Both the position numbers and the translations under genes were made by a program. The notes beneath the pieces are model-generated. The model made no database searches and was not told the origin of the DNA. It was given only the letters and a program-made list of their open reading frames with translations. A stretch of 64,000 nt of DNA from Welwitschia mirabilis (taxonomy: Eukaryota > Gnetophyta > Gnetopsida > Welwitschiales): positions 286,277,011-286,341,010 of the forward strand of contig JBOZIK010000001.1 of the NCBI GenBank assembly GCA_051453625.1, in the 5' to 3' direction. Positions 36,369-48,367 of this stretch are shown here, one piece after another (positions within the stretch are counted from its first letter, which is position 1; every line of letters starts with the position of its first letter).

Positions 36369-37660
36369 CTAGAATAGGTGGATGATAATGTTTAAGGTGA
36401 TATCCATTGATCTTGAATTATTGATGATTTTTAGTGTTTTTAATGAAAAGTACTTCATTATATAGAATCTTTTTTTCATATGAAATAGAACTTTCCACTT
36501 AGTGACTAGTTTATCTTGGAATAGATGTAATTCTAAGTTACAAAGTAAAACTAGTTTTTCTTTCTTGAACATTTTCCTAAGGGATGTCTTGATCATGAAA
36601 TTTTTTTATCCTTTCTTTATTTATTTTCATTCTTTCATAGGCATTATTCTTGATTTCATCTAATTCATTAATTTGTAAGACCCTTTTTTTCCCTTACTAC
36701 CTCCAAATCCAAGTTCATGTTTTTAATTGCCTAGCATGCCTATGTTTGATTTCTACAAGTAAATGACAATATTGTTTATAGACTATCTTAAATGAAATAT
36801 TTTTAAGGGTGTTTTTTAAACTATGAGATAGCCCCAAAAATGTCATTAATCTTAAAAATTAATCTTTTCTTATTGAGTTTAGTACTTTCTACAAAGTCAT
36901 CTTAATTTCCCTATTTGTAACCTTAACTTGACTAGGGTATTACTACTTTGTGATTAATCCCATATTTAGTAAGAAGGCTGTTAAATATTCTATTATAAAA
37001 GTGTATTTCTTAATTGATAATCAAAACTTATGGGTAATCAAATCATGTTAAGATATTTTTCTTAAAGTATTTTATCATTGTTAGGGCATTAATCAATGAA
37101 CATGCACATTCTTCTATCCATTTAGTTATATAATCAATGCAAATGAGAATATATCAATGCTAATTTAAGGGTGGATATAGGTCCTAAAAATCAATTCTCT
37201 AATTATCGAAGGGTTGAATGATGAGAGGATTCATATGCCTTTGTAAAATACTTTCTAATTTTTGACAATTTTTATAATATTTGTAATAGAAATAGGAATC
37301 TTTAAAAATTGATGGCCAATAGAAGCCAGATTAAAGGGATTTAATAATAGTCTTATTAATCAAAAAAATTTCCCTCACAAGCCTTAGAATGATAATGCTT
37401 AAGAATATCATGTATTTCATTTTGGAGCATACACTTGTGAAAGACTTAATTTGAATAATACTTGAGTAGATATGGAGTATCCCAAAACAAGTATTTAGTC
37501 TAACTTAATAATTTCTTCCTATCATATTAAAGATCTAGTGAGAAGGAATGGTTTTGAGCACTAAGTAGTTTACAATATCTATGAATCAAGGTATTTCCTT
37601 AACTAATAAGATATGTTTATCAGGAAAGATATCATTAATAGGAAGGAATGTTTGTAAATT
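36369..37660 (-). pseudogene. Element C integrase and pol C-terminus (pseudogene)
   Basis: Minus strand: the integrase zinc domain region reads SGFYWPSIFKDSYF then KNCQKLE (family SGFYWPTLFKDA...CE.CQK). The core reads ILICIDYITKWIE (family ILVAVDYVSKWVEA, catalytic Asp kept), then INQEIHFYNRIF and YGINHKV. The C-terminal open frame at 36369-36596 (KLVLLCNLELHLFQDKLVTK, then WKVLFHMKK) matches [24 protein letters not shown], the typical Athila pol end. No chromodomain follows, unlike element B. Confidence 0.87.
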
Positions 37661-37699
37661 TTCTTGAGATATTCATGAAAAGTGCTCTGCAACTATGTT

Positions 37700-38700
37700 A
37701 TAAAATCCCTTTATATATTTAATATCTAAGTTAAACTCCTATAGAAGGAGGATCCATCTAATTATTCTTTGTTTTAAATCATTTTTGGCAAAAAGATATC
37801 CAAGGAATGAGTAATTTGTATGATTAACCACCTTAGATCCTAAAAGATATTGCCTAAACTTCTCTAAGAAAAAGATATAGTCAACCTATTTTTCTCTGTG
37901 ATAGTGTAGTTTAATCAAGTACCATTTAATGTTTTACTAGCATAATAGCTTATGATTAACTTTCTTTCTATTCTTTGTCCTACACATTTCTGACTACATA
38001 TTAATCAGCATCCCACATAAGTTTGAAAGGTAACTTTCAGTTGGTTGGTTAAATGATGGTGATTCGAGTAAATTTTTCTTTAATTTATTCAAAACCCTAT
38101 TGACACTCAATAATAACTTCTAATTTGCATCATATCCCAGTTGATGCCAAATAGATAAAATATATAGATTTTTTGTTATTGTAGTATCAAACAAAAGGAA
38201 CAAACATTAATAACTACTAGCTAGTTTTAGTTTTTTACTAAAGTCTATCATGGTAAAATAGCTAGATACGCTATTCTTAAAAATTAGTGCCAAAGTGTTT
38301 CAATTTGAATCTAAGTGATAGAAAAACCTTTCAACTACTATAAAACTCTCAGTATAAATTTTTTTGAAGTTAAAATTTTTATTATAATACTATAAATATT
38401 AATTAATATGATATTGATAACTTTAGAGCATATATCAACCCAAATATATTTTTCTTTTATTTTTGTAATTGCTCTCATTTTTTAAGGAACTTTAGTATAT
38501 TTGAATAATCAACTAAGTAATTCTATAAATAAGGGTATTATTTTTTCTTTTTTGTATAACATTAAATTTACTCATTCACTAGTTTAACTTGAGACATTTA
38601 CCTTTAAGTAATTTGTGGAGACCTTTGTTTTTTATAAACATTCACCTAGGACTAGTTACTAGAACCTTCTTTATGAGGAGACATTTCTTTTCCCAAAATT
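37700..38700 (-). pseudogene. Element C RNase H (pseudogene)
   Basis: Read on the minus strand: FRQYLLGSKVVNHTNYSFLG (family FRSYLVGSKVIVYTDHAAL), then IIRWILLL and IKGFYNIVAEHFS, where N-VAEHFS matches N.VADHLSR. The catalytic Asp of TDH is Asn here. Upstream (38000-38700) is more decayed and joins the RT thumb. Confidence 0.75.
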
Positions 38701-39039
38701 ATAGAGCTATTTTGCTGAGTTCCTTAGAGAGAGTTGTCTCATATCCCTAGGTATTCTCTACCTACCTACCTGTATCAGTTTCAGGTATAGGTACCTTTTT
38801 GTTGAAGGCAGTTCCTCAAGTTCTTGAACTTTAATAAAAAATAGAGTATTGAAATGTTTAGGGCTATATGAGTTTAAATCATAAACCTTCTTTGTAAAAT
38901 AGAATTGAATTCTTTTCATCTTGACAACTCGAATTATTTGAAGAATCCAACATGTTTTTTTTTTAATGCATTAGGCTCTCTAATTAACTAATGTAGATTA
39001 ATATCTTTTTGCTTTTTCTGCATTAATAGATTTTTTATC

Positions 39040-39690
39040 AAAGAAATATTTATGGGATATACTTGAATTCTTTTAGAGAAGATAATGTGTCCTAATACTG
39101 TGCCTTGGTTAATCATGAGGTGGCATTTTTCCGAATTAAGAACAAGGTGTTTTTCTATATATCACTCAAGGAAAAGTTCTAAGTTAGGTATATAATGATT
39201 AAAAGAATCTCTATAAATAGAGAAGTCATTCATAAATATTTCAATGCCTAAGTATAATAAATTATAGAAGACCTAGATCATGCAATGTTCAAATGTCTTG
39301 AGTGCATTGCATAACCTAAAATGAATTATTTTTAAAACAATGGTTTCATAAGAGTAGGCAAAGTAGTTTTATATTAATGCTTAGGGGTGATTTCAATTTG
39401 ATTATACCTTGAATACCCATCTAAGCCGTGGTAAAAAGGATGTTCCACAAGTTGTTCTAATATTTGATTAGAAAATAAAAGTGGGAAATGATCTTTTCAA
39501 GAGATGGCATTCAATTTTTATAGTCTATACAAATTCTCCATTTGATTACAAGTCTAGTAGAGATGAATTTGTTGTTTTTATTTATGATTAAGGTAACTCT
39601 AGATTTCTTTAGTATCATTTGTTTGGACTTATGCATTTACTATCTGAGATGAAAGAGATTATTCATTATTTAAAAATTCAGTTACTTCCT
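39040..39690 (-). pseudogene. Element C reverse transcriptase (pseudogene)
   Basis: Minus strand: RICIDYKN (family RVCIDYRKLN), MPSLEKIISHF, an HPFY..LDGYS..NQI segment, a CNALKTFEHCM-like segment (family CNAPATFQRCM), IFMNDFSIY at about 39225-39243 (family VFMDDFSVF; first catalytic Asp to Asn) and SEKCHLMINQGTVLGH at about 39085. The order is that of Athila RT. Multiple stops, mostly where family members have Trp, Gln or Arg. Confidence 0.87.
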
Positions 39691-39868
39691 TTTTTACTAC
39701 CTCTGTTAGAATTGGGTTTATCCTTCTTTGGGCTTCTATTGATGACTTTGCATTATCTTCTAAGTAAATGTGATGCATGTAGATACTAGGGTCAATACCA
39801 TTAATGTCCAAAAGAAACCACCCTATTACTTTCTTATACTTCCTTAAAAGGTTTAATAACTTCGTTTC

Positions 39869-40530
39869 TTAGGATGAGGTTAAGGTGAAATTAAATACTA
39901 CCAAAAATGTGGAAATTTCCCTTAAAAAAGCATATTTGATGTCATTTGATAAAGTTTTAAGTTTAAGATGAGTTTCATCTTGATTAACAGGGCATGATTT
40001 TTGAGAAAAGTATAAGTCACTATTTTTAAAAGAGTGAGAGGCAGATTCTTCGTCTTCTAAAAGGATTTCTATTTTATCCATATGTTTTATGATTTCATCA
40101 TTAGATGGCAATTTCATGACATTAAAAACATTTAATTCCATCATGATCTTACTAAAGGTGATTTTTATCAACTTATTTCTATAATTAATTAAGGTATTTT
40201 AAGAAGTTAAAAAGGGTCTCCCTAAAATAACAAGAACTAATTAGTTTTTTGTATTTGCTATATCTAAAACTAAAAAATCCATGAGGAAGTAACAACTAGA
40301 AACCCTAAAATGATGTCCTCAATAACTCCTAATGATGTTTTTAGAGAATTATCAACTAGCTGGAGTTGAAGTTTTGTATTTTTAAATCCTTCCAAGCATA
40401 AAGCTTTTTTGGTTCCATAAGGAAGTAAGTTTACACTAGATTCTAAGTCTAATAAAACTTGGTTGAGTTACTTATTTTCTATGATCATTATGATTATAGG
40501 ACATTCAGGCTCTTTATACTTGAGCAAAAA
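39869..40530 (-). pseudogene. Element C aspartic protease and protease-RT linker
   Basis: Protease (40290-40530, minus): VLLDLESSVNLLPYG (family ALLDLGASVNLLPYS), LEGFKNTKLQLQLVDNSLKT and SLGVIEDII. The active site keeps the Asp but has Glu for Gly. The linker is open for 100 codons (39869-40171): KITFSKIMMELNVFNVMK, LKLKTLSNDIKYAFL and FLVVFNFTLTSS, matching LKPLPSSLKYAFL...FPVIISS. It is the same protease type as element A. Confidence 0.88.
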
Positions 40531-41499
40531 TTGATTCTAAATGATTTTACTTGTTTGTTATACTATAAAGGTTTTGCTCTTTACATCTTTTCATAGTGCA
40601 AATATCTCTGAGGAATTTTTCATGGGAGGAAAACTTCTTAAAGGGATTTTTATCTTGACTTCCTTAAAAATATTTAAAGCCTTTAGTTTTTTTTCATGAT
40701 ACTATCCTTTCTAAGCTATTAAGGAAAAAGGAGGGGCTCTTTGTATATGGTCAAGTGTTCTTCTATTATTTTATCCTTTTCCTCATTTTCTATGGGAATT
40801 GGTTTTTCCTTGGATTTTATTTTCATGGATGGATAATCTAATTCTTTTCCACTTCTATTATGAATAAACTTAGTCTCTTCTATGTGTGTGGATTATACTA
40901 CTTTCATAAGCCTCATTTTCTTTGGATTAGATTGAGAACTCACAAGAAGTTTGCTTGTTTTCCTTTGGTTTAAGATGGAGAGAATTTGGATTTGGCTCTA
41001 TTAGAGTTGTTGGAGGATTTATTTAAGGTTATTTAATGATGAGAAATGTTGTTTTAATGTTTGTTCATAGTTATGATTAAGTTGAACATGAATTTTCATA
41101 AACTTTCTTACCAGCTTTTCAAAGGAGATGAATGAGGATAATTTTTGGTAATTTGATGGAAAAGAGTGAGAGGATGATGAGAGAAAGTGATTTCCTGATT
41201 AGTTGTATGAATTATCCTATTTTCAAGAAATGTTAAAGTGATTCTCCACCTGGGATTATATGTGTTAGAATAGGGATTATTCTTTTAATTTTATTATTGT
41301 TGCATTATTGCATTTAATTAATCATTCATAGTGTTTTGAAACAAAGGAATGGAGGGATACCTAGTTGTTTCATGGGTATGTATGTAGAAAATCAAGCATT
41401 ATAGTTTACTAATCAAACTTAAAGGTAATGGCAAGGTGGTTAGAAATTCTAGTTTTCTTGCTAATTTGTCTATCCTATTAATCTTGAAGGTTTTAAGTG

Positions 41500-42110
41500 C
41501 CTTAAATATGCTTAGGAACACAATAAGATAGTGGAAACTAGATGGCTCAATAAAATTATCCTAGTTTTTTGAACTCAGCTAGGCTTTCTAAATTTTTGCA
41601 AACTTCATCTAAGGACATGCTAAGAAAATTTCCTATACTTATTATTTTTACTAATTTCCTATTATTTGCAGATAAACCATTGTAGAAAGAACTTATTTCC
41701 CTTCCTAACTAAAATCTATATTAGAGGAATTTTTATAATAAGTCATTAAATCTTTTTAAGGCTTGGAAAAATGTTTTATGATCTTTCTACTAATAGTTCA
41801 CTATTTATTTTCTTAAGGCATTTTTCTATGAATAGGGAAAAATTTTGAGATGAAGGCCTTATTTAGTTTAAACCATGATCTAATAGATAAGGATTTGAGG
41901 TTAGAAGGCCATAATTTTGCCTTCTTCTTTAAGGAAAATAAGAATAACATAATTNNNNNNNNNNATATGGGATAGTTAAGAATATACATTCAAACTCTTT
42001 AAGATGAAGGTATGAGTACTCATATTCTAAACCATGGAAATGAGGTAAAATTTGGATGATAAAAGACTTAAATTTTAACCTTTTACTGATGGGTAGTTAC
42101 ATGATAAGAT
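41500..42110 (-). pseudogene. Element C gag (pseudogene)
   Basis: Minus strand: ILPHFHGLEYEYSYLHLKEF at about 42030-42090 (family MLPTFHGLDSENPYLHLKEF), and downstream FYNGLSANNRKLVKIIS then LDEVCKNLESLAEF at 41570-41700 (family FYNGLT...GGSF...DEAWDFLEKLAE). A 10-base gap lies at 41955-41964. The segment from 40600 to 41500 (end of gag) is unreadable. Confidence 0.8.
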
Positions 42111-42955
42111 GGTATTCCTAAGCATTAGGATTGGAAGTAATCACAAGGGTTTTGCTTAGGTTGATTATTTGCTACATTGGCTTGGGCTTTGGATGCCTAT
42201 TGAGCAAAGTAGTAAGTAGTAAATTCATTGATCATTTCCTAGTTAGACAAACTTCCATTAAAGGGAATTTGAGAATTAAGTAAGTTATTTGAATTTTATT
42301 ATTATTGAAATAATGTTTATTGATTATTATTTGGGTCATTTTAAGAAGAGAAGGCTTATTTCTTTTAGGAGTCATCATGGGGCTAGATTTACTATATACT
42401 TCTTAGATTAGTAAAGGGGTACATTTTTTTAAAGGATTTCTAATTAATCTTCCTCAATCGTCACAAATCCAATGCATGTAAAAATAGGTTTAGACAAGTC
42501 TTAGGATATTATAGAAGGTTTTTGATAGGTCCCAAGAGACAAAGAGGTTTATAGCTTTTCATAAAGGGTTTAGGTAAAAGTGCGGTGTATTTTATTCATA
42601 TATGTTAATGGCACTAGTTAGGATAAGTAACAATGTTGGTCAAAACATGACTTAGACATTTAGCAAAAGCACAAGCATTCATAGAGTTCTCATGGATAAA
42701 ATAACATATTCAGGTTATAGGAAAGTAAAATAAAAATGAAAAACATGAGTGTAAACAAAATCAAACTTAATGAAGATTGCATTTTTTTGTAATATTTTTA
42801 TTATTTTTGACATAGTAAATTCATAGAGCATAACATTAAAAACTAAATTATAAAAATATGGCAAATGAAAAATGCACAAAATAAGGGTTAAAGTTTTATA
42901 TTTTTTTCATTAAGTAATCTAAAAAATACATTATTAAACCTACACATAAAACATT

Positions 42956-43177
42956 TTATAGATAACACAAAAGCAAATTTAACACTAGACTAGTTTGGAT
43001 ATCACTAGAATGATCAATACCAATTATTAGAAAATATAAAAAAAAGAAGAAAAATATTAGTTTGGATATCACTAGAGTAGACTTGTAAACATTACTAGAA
43101 AAATAAAAACTAACTATAAATATTCCAAAAAGAAAAAAAATTATGTTCTTTAAAGTAGCTACTGTGTTGTTATCCAT
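42956..43177 (-). other. Element C leader with a chance open frame
   Basis: The stretch 42110-43172 is leader sequence. A 73-codon hydrophobic minus-strand frame (42956-43177) begins in the primer-site region and overlaps two near-copies of TAGTTTGGATATCACTAGA (42990 and 43057). Hydrophobicity comes from poly-A/T composition, so I do not call it a gene. Confidence 0.5.
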
Positions 43178-43190
43178 GGCAACAATAGTA
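43173..43190 (-). other. Element C primer binding site, decayed tRNA-Asp type
   Basis: On the minus strand, 6 bp after the 5' LTR end, TACTATTGTTGCCATGGA aligns with TGGCGCCGTTGCCGGGGA. The core GTTGCC is kept and most mismatches are C-to-T or G-to-A. That 18-mer is the primer site complementary to tRNA-Asp found in many plant gypsy elements. Confidence 0.6.
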
Positions 43191-43196
43191 AAAATC

Positions 43197-44534
43197 TATT
43201 CATTTTATTAAATGAACTAGATTTAATTAAGTTTAAACTTAGTATTGTTATTTTCACTAAGATGACTAAAGTATTTTTAAAAAATTTTACCACACTTACT
43301 TATTATAAGCTAAAATTTAAAATAAGGAAAAAAGGAAAAAAGAGTCGAGAATAATGATTATGTTCAACTTGGAAAAGGAGGGAAGTAACCAAGCTATAAA
43401 TTTTCACTAACTCATGTACTAATAATCCTTCACTCTGATGATATCCTATGCTTTCCCTAGAACACACTTCAAACTATTAAGTATATTAACTTAGGTTATG
43501 GTAAAATATTCTCATTCATCACATAAGTGATACATGGTGAAATAAATTACCATTTGGTCCTTCATAGCCTTAAAATAATAACTAAAAGTAAGGACCCTCG
43601 ATACTCAAGATCCATAAAACTAAAAGACTTAGATCAAGTAATTAAGAATTCATTCAAATGAGATGAAGGATGATACTTAAATTGTCACCTAAGTATTTCA
43701 AATACAAAGTGACTCACAATTTAAAATTAAAAGTAAAACAACTTTATGTATAAAGGAAAATCACTTTATATCAAAGGAAGAAGTTTGCTGCTAGGACTCC
43801 TTAAGTGATTCTTGAAGATAAGCTTACTGTCTAAAGAATTGCTTAGAAGGCCATTGCAACTTAATAATCCAAATAATCAATATTTTATCCAAAATGAAGG
43901 ATATTACAATGGAGGACTTAAGGATCTATTATAAGAAAAGATGGGGGTAAGGGATGGTTACAGGACTTTGGCTTATAGCATTAGGTAAGTGGTTAAAAAA
44001 TGATGGCATTAGGTAGGTTGTTTTATAACATATTCATTTAGGGACAGATCCTCCTANNNNNNNNNNTTGGCTCTTGGATGATACTATTTCTAGTAATTAC
44101 TATTTTCATCATGTGTTTCCACCATCATCCTACTCAATAATGCCACATATCCTACTATGTGACATCATCATTACTATCATGTCTTGCTGAAGGTACAAGC
44201 TATTTCTAAGGTGAATCTAATTAAGCCTAAAAATTTATTTAAATAAATTCCTCATAACAAGTCAAGAACACAAGAATGGAGGCAGTTTATGCAAAAAAAC
44301 TAATAGCGCAGAGTAACTTAAGTGGTGCAGCCAGTGTTTTAGCATTAACATTTAAGCATGTCCTCCAAATGTGAAAATGATTCTAAAAATCTCATGGACA
44401 AATGATAAGTGCATAATTATTATGAAAAATAAATAGAACACATGTTTTTGTTATAAATTAATTATATTAATATGTTTTATTAAAATTAATTGATTAATTA
44501 ACTTGATCATAATGTTAATTTTTACATGTCAATA
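43197..44534 (-). repeat. Element C 5' LTR
   Basis: 1338 bp partner of 33755-35103, with a 10-base gap at 44057-44066. Its ends read TA where the other LTR has TG or CA, consistent with transition decay. The outer flank GTAAG pairs with ACAAG on the far side. Confidence 0.87.
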
Positions 44535-44539
44535 GTAAG

Positions 44540-45690
44540 GGAACATTTTACTAGTCACATATATCAAAGAAGAAATCTTAGGAATTTTGAATATTATCAC
44601 CATCATAACAACTTAGAGACCACAAAAGTTATCTTTTGTTTTGAGTAAGTCCATCTTTATTTGAGAAGAAAAGTTATATGTTTTTGTGTCATATGCATAT
44701 CTTATCTAAACAACTTATTGAAATATTTCTCTTATGCCTTGTCCTTACAGAAAAACTCTCATTGAAGACCACCTCTTTATTTTAACTTATAGCACTTTCT
44801 TTGATAATGCTTTTTCTATCGTCCCTCCTTAACATCTTCTTAGTCACTTTAGTGGCTATCCATGCTATGTTTCACTAATCACTAAGGATCCTACCTTTTT
44901 TCAATAAGAAAAAACATGTTACAATTCTATAGCTCTCCTTTTCCGTAATCTATGATATAGCTAAAATGGCATCCATAGCATTTTCTCCTTATACATGTTA
45001 AAACATAAATGACACTTGAGCTAATATCTCAAAGATGAATTCAGTAAGGATCTAGAAGATATATTTGGACAACCTCCTTCCCCCTTTAATTATAGATCTC
45101 AAAATGAAATGAAGGTGCTATGAGAGACATCTTTAAAGCTACAGATTCAATAACTAGATGTGAAAAGTATTTTATCAAAAAATATCATATCCTCTTTTCC
45201 GTGTTAATTTCTATGGAAATGCCCAAGTAATGAATGTTTTAAATAAGATAGCTAGCAAGAGGGTTATCATACCTAGATGTTAAGTCCTACTAAGTAAGAT
45301 TATAATCAAACTTATAGTTACAAAGTCCCACTAGGTGAGACTGCATTCAAAATTGTTGCTAAGATAGCTAGTATTAATGGTGTTAAACATACTTATAATC
45401 TCATTTCTATTTGTCATAACATAGTCTCAAGTAATGTAAAATTATCACTAGTGTTAATTAAGAAGGATCATGCTATGAACATCATAAGGGATGTAATTAC
45501 ATGGGGTTAAACAAGAGTGGAGATGCAAGCTATGGTAGCAATGTTAATACCTAGATTAATAGTGTATGACATGTGTAATGTAGTTTGAAAGAACATTTAG
45601 GTTATTAACATTTAATTAGAGAATATAGCTATAGTAAAAAGTGGAAGTTAGATAAAAGAACAGTGAACCCTCTCCTAAGAAGACTTTCCT
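44540..45690. other. Unassigned region right of element C
   Basis: About 1.1 kb, slightly less AT-rich in places. I see no convincing protein or LTR match. A weak internal duplication exists: GTCCTACTAAGTAAGATTAT (45286) and GTCCCACTAGGTGAGACTGC (45327). Confidence 0.5.
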
Positions 45691-45805
45691 TAAGGGCCTT
45701 AAGGTAGTTTATTAGCCATGAGATCTTTTTGTGATTTAGCTTGCAAAGTATAATGCTAATCATTATTTTTATACTATAGGCGTTAAAAACACTTTAAAAT
45801 ATTTT

Positions 45806-46130
45806 AAGGTGTTTCTTCATAAAACACCTTAAAATGCCCTACCTTAAAAGCCTATAAGCTTTAAAGGTGTTTTTAAGGCATTTAAATAAAAATGCCTTAA
45901 AATCCCTTTTAAGGCATTTCAATAAGAGATCTCTTAAAAGTCCTTTTAAGGTGTTTGTACAAAAAACTACCTCAAAAGTACTTTTAGGAATTTATAGAGA
46001 AAAACACCTTAAAATCCATTTTGAGGCAAATAGACATCTTAAAAAGTCCTTTGAGGTGGTTTTCTATAGAAATGCCTTAAAATGGCTTTTGAGATATTTT
46101 TCCAAATACATGCCTCAAATGGTATAAATT
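45806..46130. repeat. Left subterminal hairpin array, about eight units of about 37 bp
   Basis: Unit starts at 45806, 45875, 45911, 45948, 45986, 46023, 46053 and 46091. The best unit is AAGGTGTTTCTTCATAAAACACCTT, here split as AAGGTGTTT, loop, AAACACCTT. Units are joined by AAAATCCNTTT-like spacers. The 86-codon open frame at 45867-46127 is a by-product of the repeat. Confidence 0.85.
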
Positions 46131-47370
46131 AGGGGGCAAATTATAGAATAAACAATGGAAGAAAACTCTATGATAATAAACTATGTAATACAAGAGTCAT
46201 CATTAGCATTAGTAGTGAGAAGGTAGATAACAATTGTATATGTTGGCTTCCATGGCATGGAGAGTGTCAATTGGATGATTGGGAATAAAGGAAATAAGTT
46301 TGAGAATGAGTTTAAATAATTAGATAATTTTCATGATATTTGAAATAAAGGTACTACACGAACCATTAGAAGTACTGACTCCTTTAGCAACTGAATGTCT
46401 AAAAATGCTGGAACAAATACAATTGCTCAAACCCAGATTTAAAGCTATTATTTTATAAAATATTTTGCATCTACATGGGTGGAATTCAAAATAAAAAATA
46501 AAATAGTTTAGATAAGCAAAATGCTCATTGCTTAGCTTACCTATGAAACAAAATTATATTCTAGCACAAATGATGCTAACAAAAGGTGAGCAATGTAGTG
46601 CTGGAATTGTTTAACAGCAAAATGCTAATAAATTTATATGATTTCTATATTTATAAAAAGCATTTAAACTTTTTTACAATTTAAGGATTCAAATATGTTA
46701 CTTTACATTATTAGCTTGATTTGGCAGTATTCTACTTTTGGTTTAGCAAGAAAATGCAAAAGAATCTTTTATTTTTCATGTCTTAAATAAGGTTTTTAAG
46801 AATGAATGTTTATAATCATTACTATGATCTTTAACATAGCTATTTTTAAGTACAAGATTCAACATATAGAATTAATTTATTTTACCCTGAATCTTGCATT
46901 TCCATTATTTCATATCTTAAGAATTTTGAAATATAGAACTTGCTTTTAGAAATATTAGTAAAACATAATTGTAACATTCTTTTATTAAGTAAACTACATT
47001 CTATTTTGAAGTGGTTATTTTTTTAAGTGCATCATGGATTTCATGGCCAATAACATTAATTAAATTAAATCAAACTATCCTATAGGTCTATTCATATCTT
47101 ATATATCCTTTTTCAACCACTATCACATGGACTACTATCTATGGATATGTTAAAACAACCACTTCACTAATAATGACGTAAATTGATAATATTAATATCT
47201 TTTATTAGTTAACTTCATAGCTAATAACACTAGTAATGACTAAACATCTTCAACTAGGATAATGGTTGTTTATGATAAGAGTTGTTGAAAAAGGACCTCT
47301 GTTCCATTATAACAATGTGGTCGTTAGGAAATCACCTCATACATCAAAGCTAACATGGAAAATACTAAAA

Positions 47371-47473
47371 TTGATCCAGTTAATGTCAAAAATAATCTAA
47401 AATATTAACTTCTAAGTTAAATATTTAAATATTTTTGTTTACTAAAGTGTATATCTCAATATGAAAGATATAC
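47371..47473 (+). repeat. 103-bp direct repeat, copy 1
   Basis: TTGATCCAGTTAATGTCAAA through GAAAGATATAC matches 49551-49653 over the full 103 bp with scattered, mainly transition, differences. The copies are about 2.1 kb apart and lie inside the candidate CACTA element. Confidence 0.75.
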
Positions 47474-47743
47474 TCTAGATGTTGATGCTGGGTTATATGG
47501 ATATAGTAACTGAAAATACCACAGATATTTTAATAGAGAATAAGCTTAATTCCATGAATTATATATCCTAATATAGATTTTAAGCAACTATTTCCATGCT
47601 TAAAAAATTCATATCATAATAAGAAAACCTTCATATTCATTCTCCTTGTGGATTCTATTAAATGGATATAATGATGCTAGGTTTAGAATCTACAACCAAG
47701 GAAAAAATTCCACTAACAAATAAATATGTAAATAATAACACTA

Positions 47744-48253
47744 NNNNNNNNNNNNNNNNNNNNNNNNNNNNNNNNNNNNNNNNNNNNNNNNNNNNNNNNN
47801 NNNNNNNNNNNNNNNNNNNNNNNNNNNNNNNNNNNNNNNNNNNNNNNNNNNNNNNNNNNNNNNNNNNNNNNNNNNNNNNNNNNNNNNNNNNNNNNNNNNN
47901 NNNNNNNNNNNNNNNNNNNNNNNNNNNNNNNNNNNNNNNNNNNNNNNNNNNNNNNNNNNNNNNNNNNNNNNNNNNNNNNNNNNNNNNNNNNNNNNNNNNN
48001 NNNNNNNNNNNNNNNNNNNNNNNNNNNNNNNNNNNNNNNNNNNNNNNNNNNNNNNNNNNNNNNNNNNNNNNNNNNNNNNNNNNNNNNNNNNNNNNNNNNN
48101 NNNNNNNNNNNNNNNNNNNNNNNNNNNNNNNNNNNNNNNNNNNNNNNNNNNNNNNNNNNNNNNNNNNNNNNNNNNNNNNNNNNNNNNNNNNNNNNNNNNN
48201 NNNNNNNNNNNNNNNNNNNNNNNNNNNNNNNNNNNNNNNNNNNNNNNNNNNNN
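47744..48253. other. Assembly gap (510 N)
   Basis: N run within the 2.1-kb interval between the 103-bp repeats. Confidence 0.99.
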
Positions 48254-48367
48254 TCCTATACATGCTTCAATGAGTGCTATTTAAACTTTATTTGATAATC
48301 CATTAGCTCTATTTTCAAGAACATCAATGTGTAAGTACTTAGATAAGGTAACTATGCATTCAGTTCA

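Larger units (their letters stand above)
33755..44534 (-). mobile_element. Element C: complete, decayed Athila-lineage Ty3/gypsy retrotransposon
   Basis: About 10.8 kb on the minus strand: 5' LTR (43197-44534), primer site (43173-43190), long leader, gag (about 41500-42110), protease (about 40290-40530), linker (39869-40171), RT (about 39040-39690), RNase H, integrase (36369-37660), 1.27 kb without pol, then 3' LTR (33755-35103). Flanking pentamers ACAAG (33750-33754) and GTAAG (44535-44539) differ only by transitions and fit a 5-bp target duplication. Domain order, protease/linker motifs, the extra 3' space where Athila elements keep an env-like gene and the Asp-type primer site support the lineage. 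Stops and a mutated RT active site mean it is dead. Confidence 0.88.

Noticed and set aside
44540-45250. Possible minus-strand copia integrase/gag fragment
   Set aside because: Only scattered residues fit, with no conserved motif that could be anchored.
45867-46127. 86-codon open frame with repeated H-L/F-N-K and A-L-K-S-L-L motifs
   Set aside because: It is the translation of the hairpin repeat array and its periodicity follows the DNA repeat. No protein family matches.
45806-46130. CRISPR-like regular repeats
   Set aside because: Units are palindromic and diverged, with no unique spacers, and the window is plant nuclear DNA.
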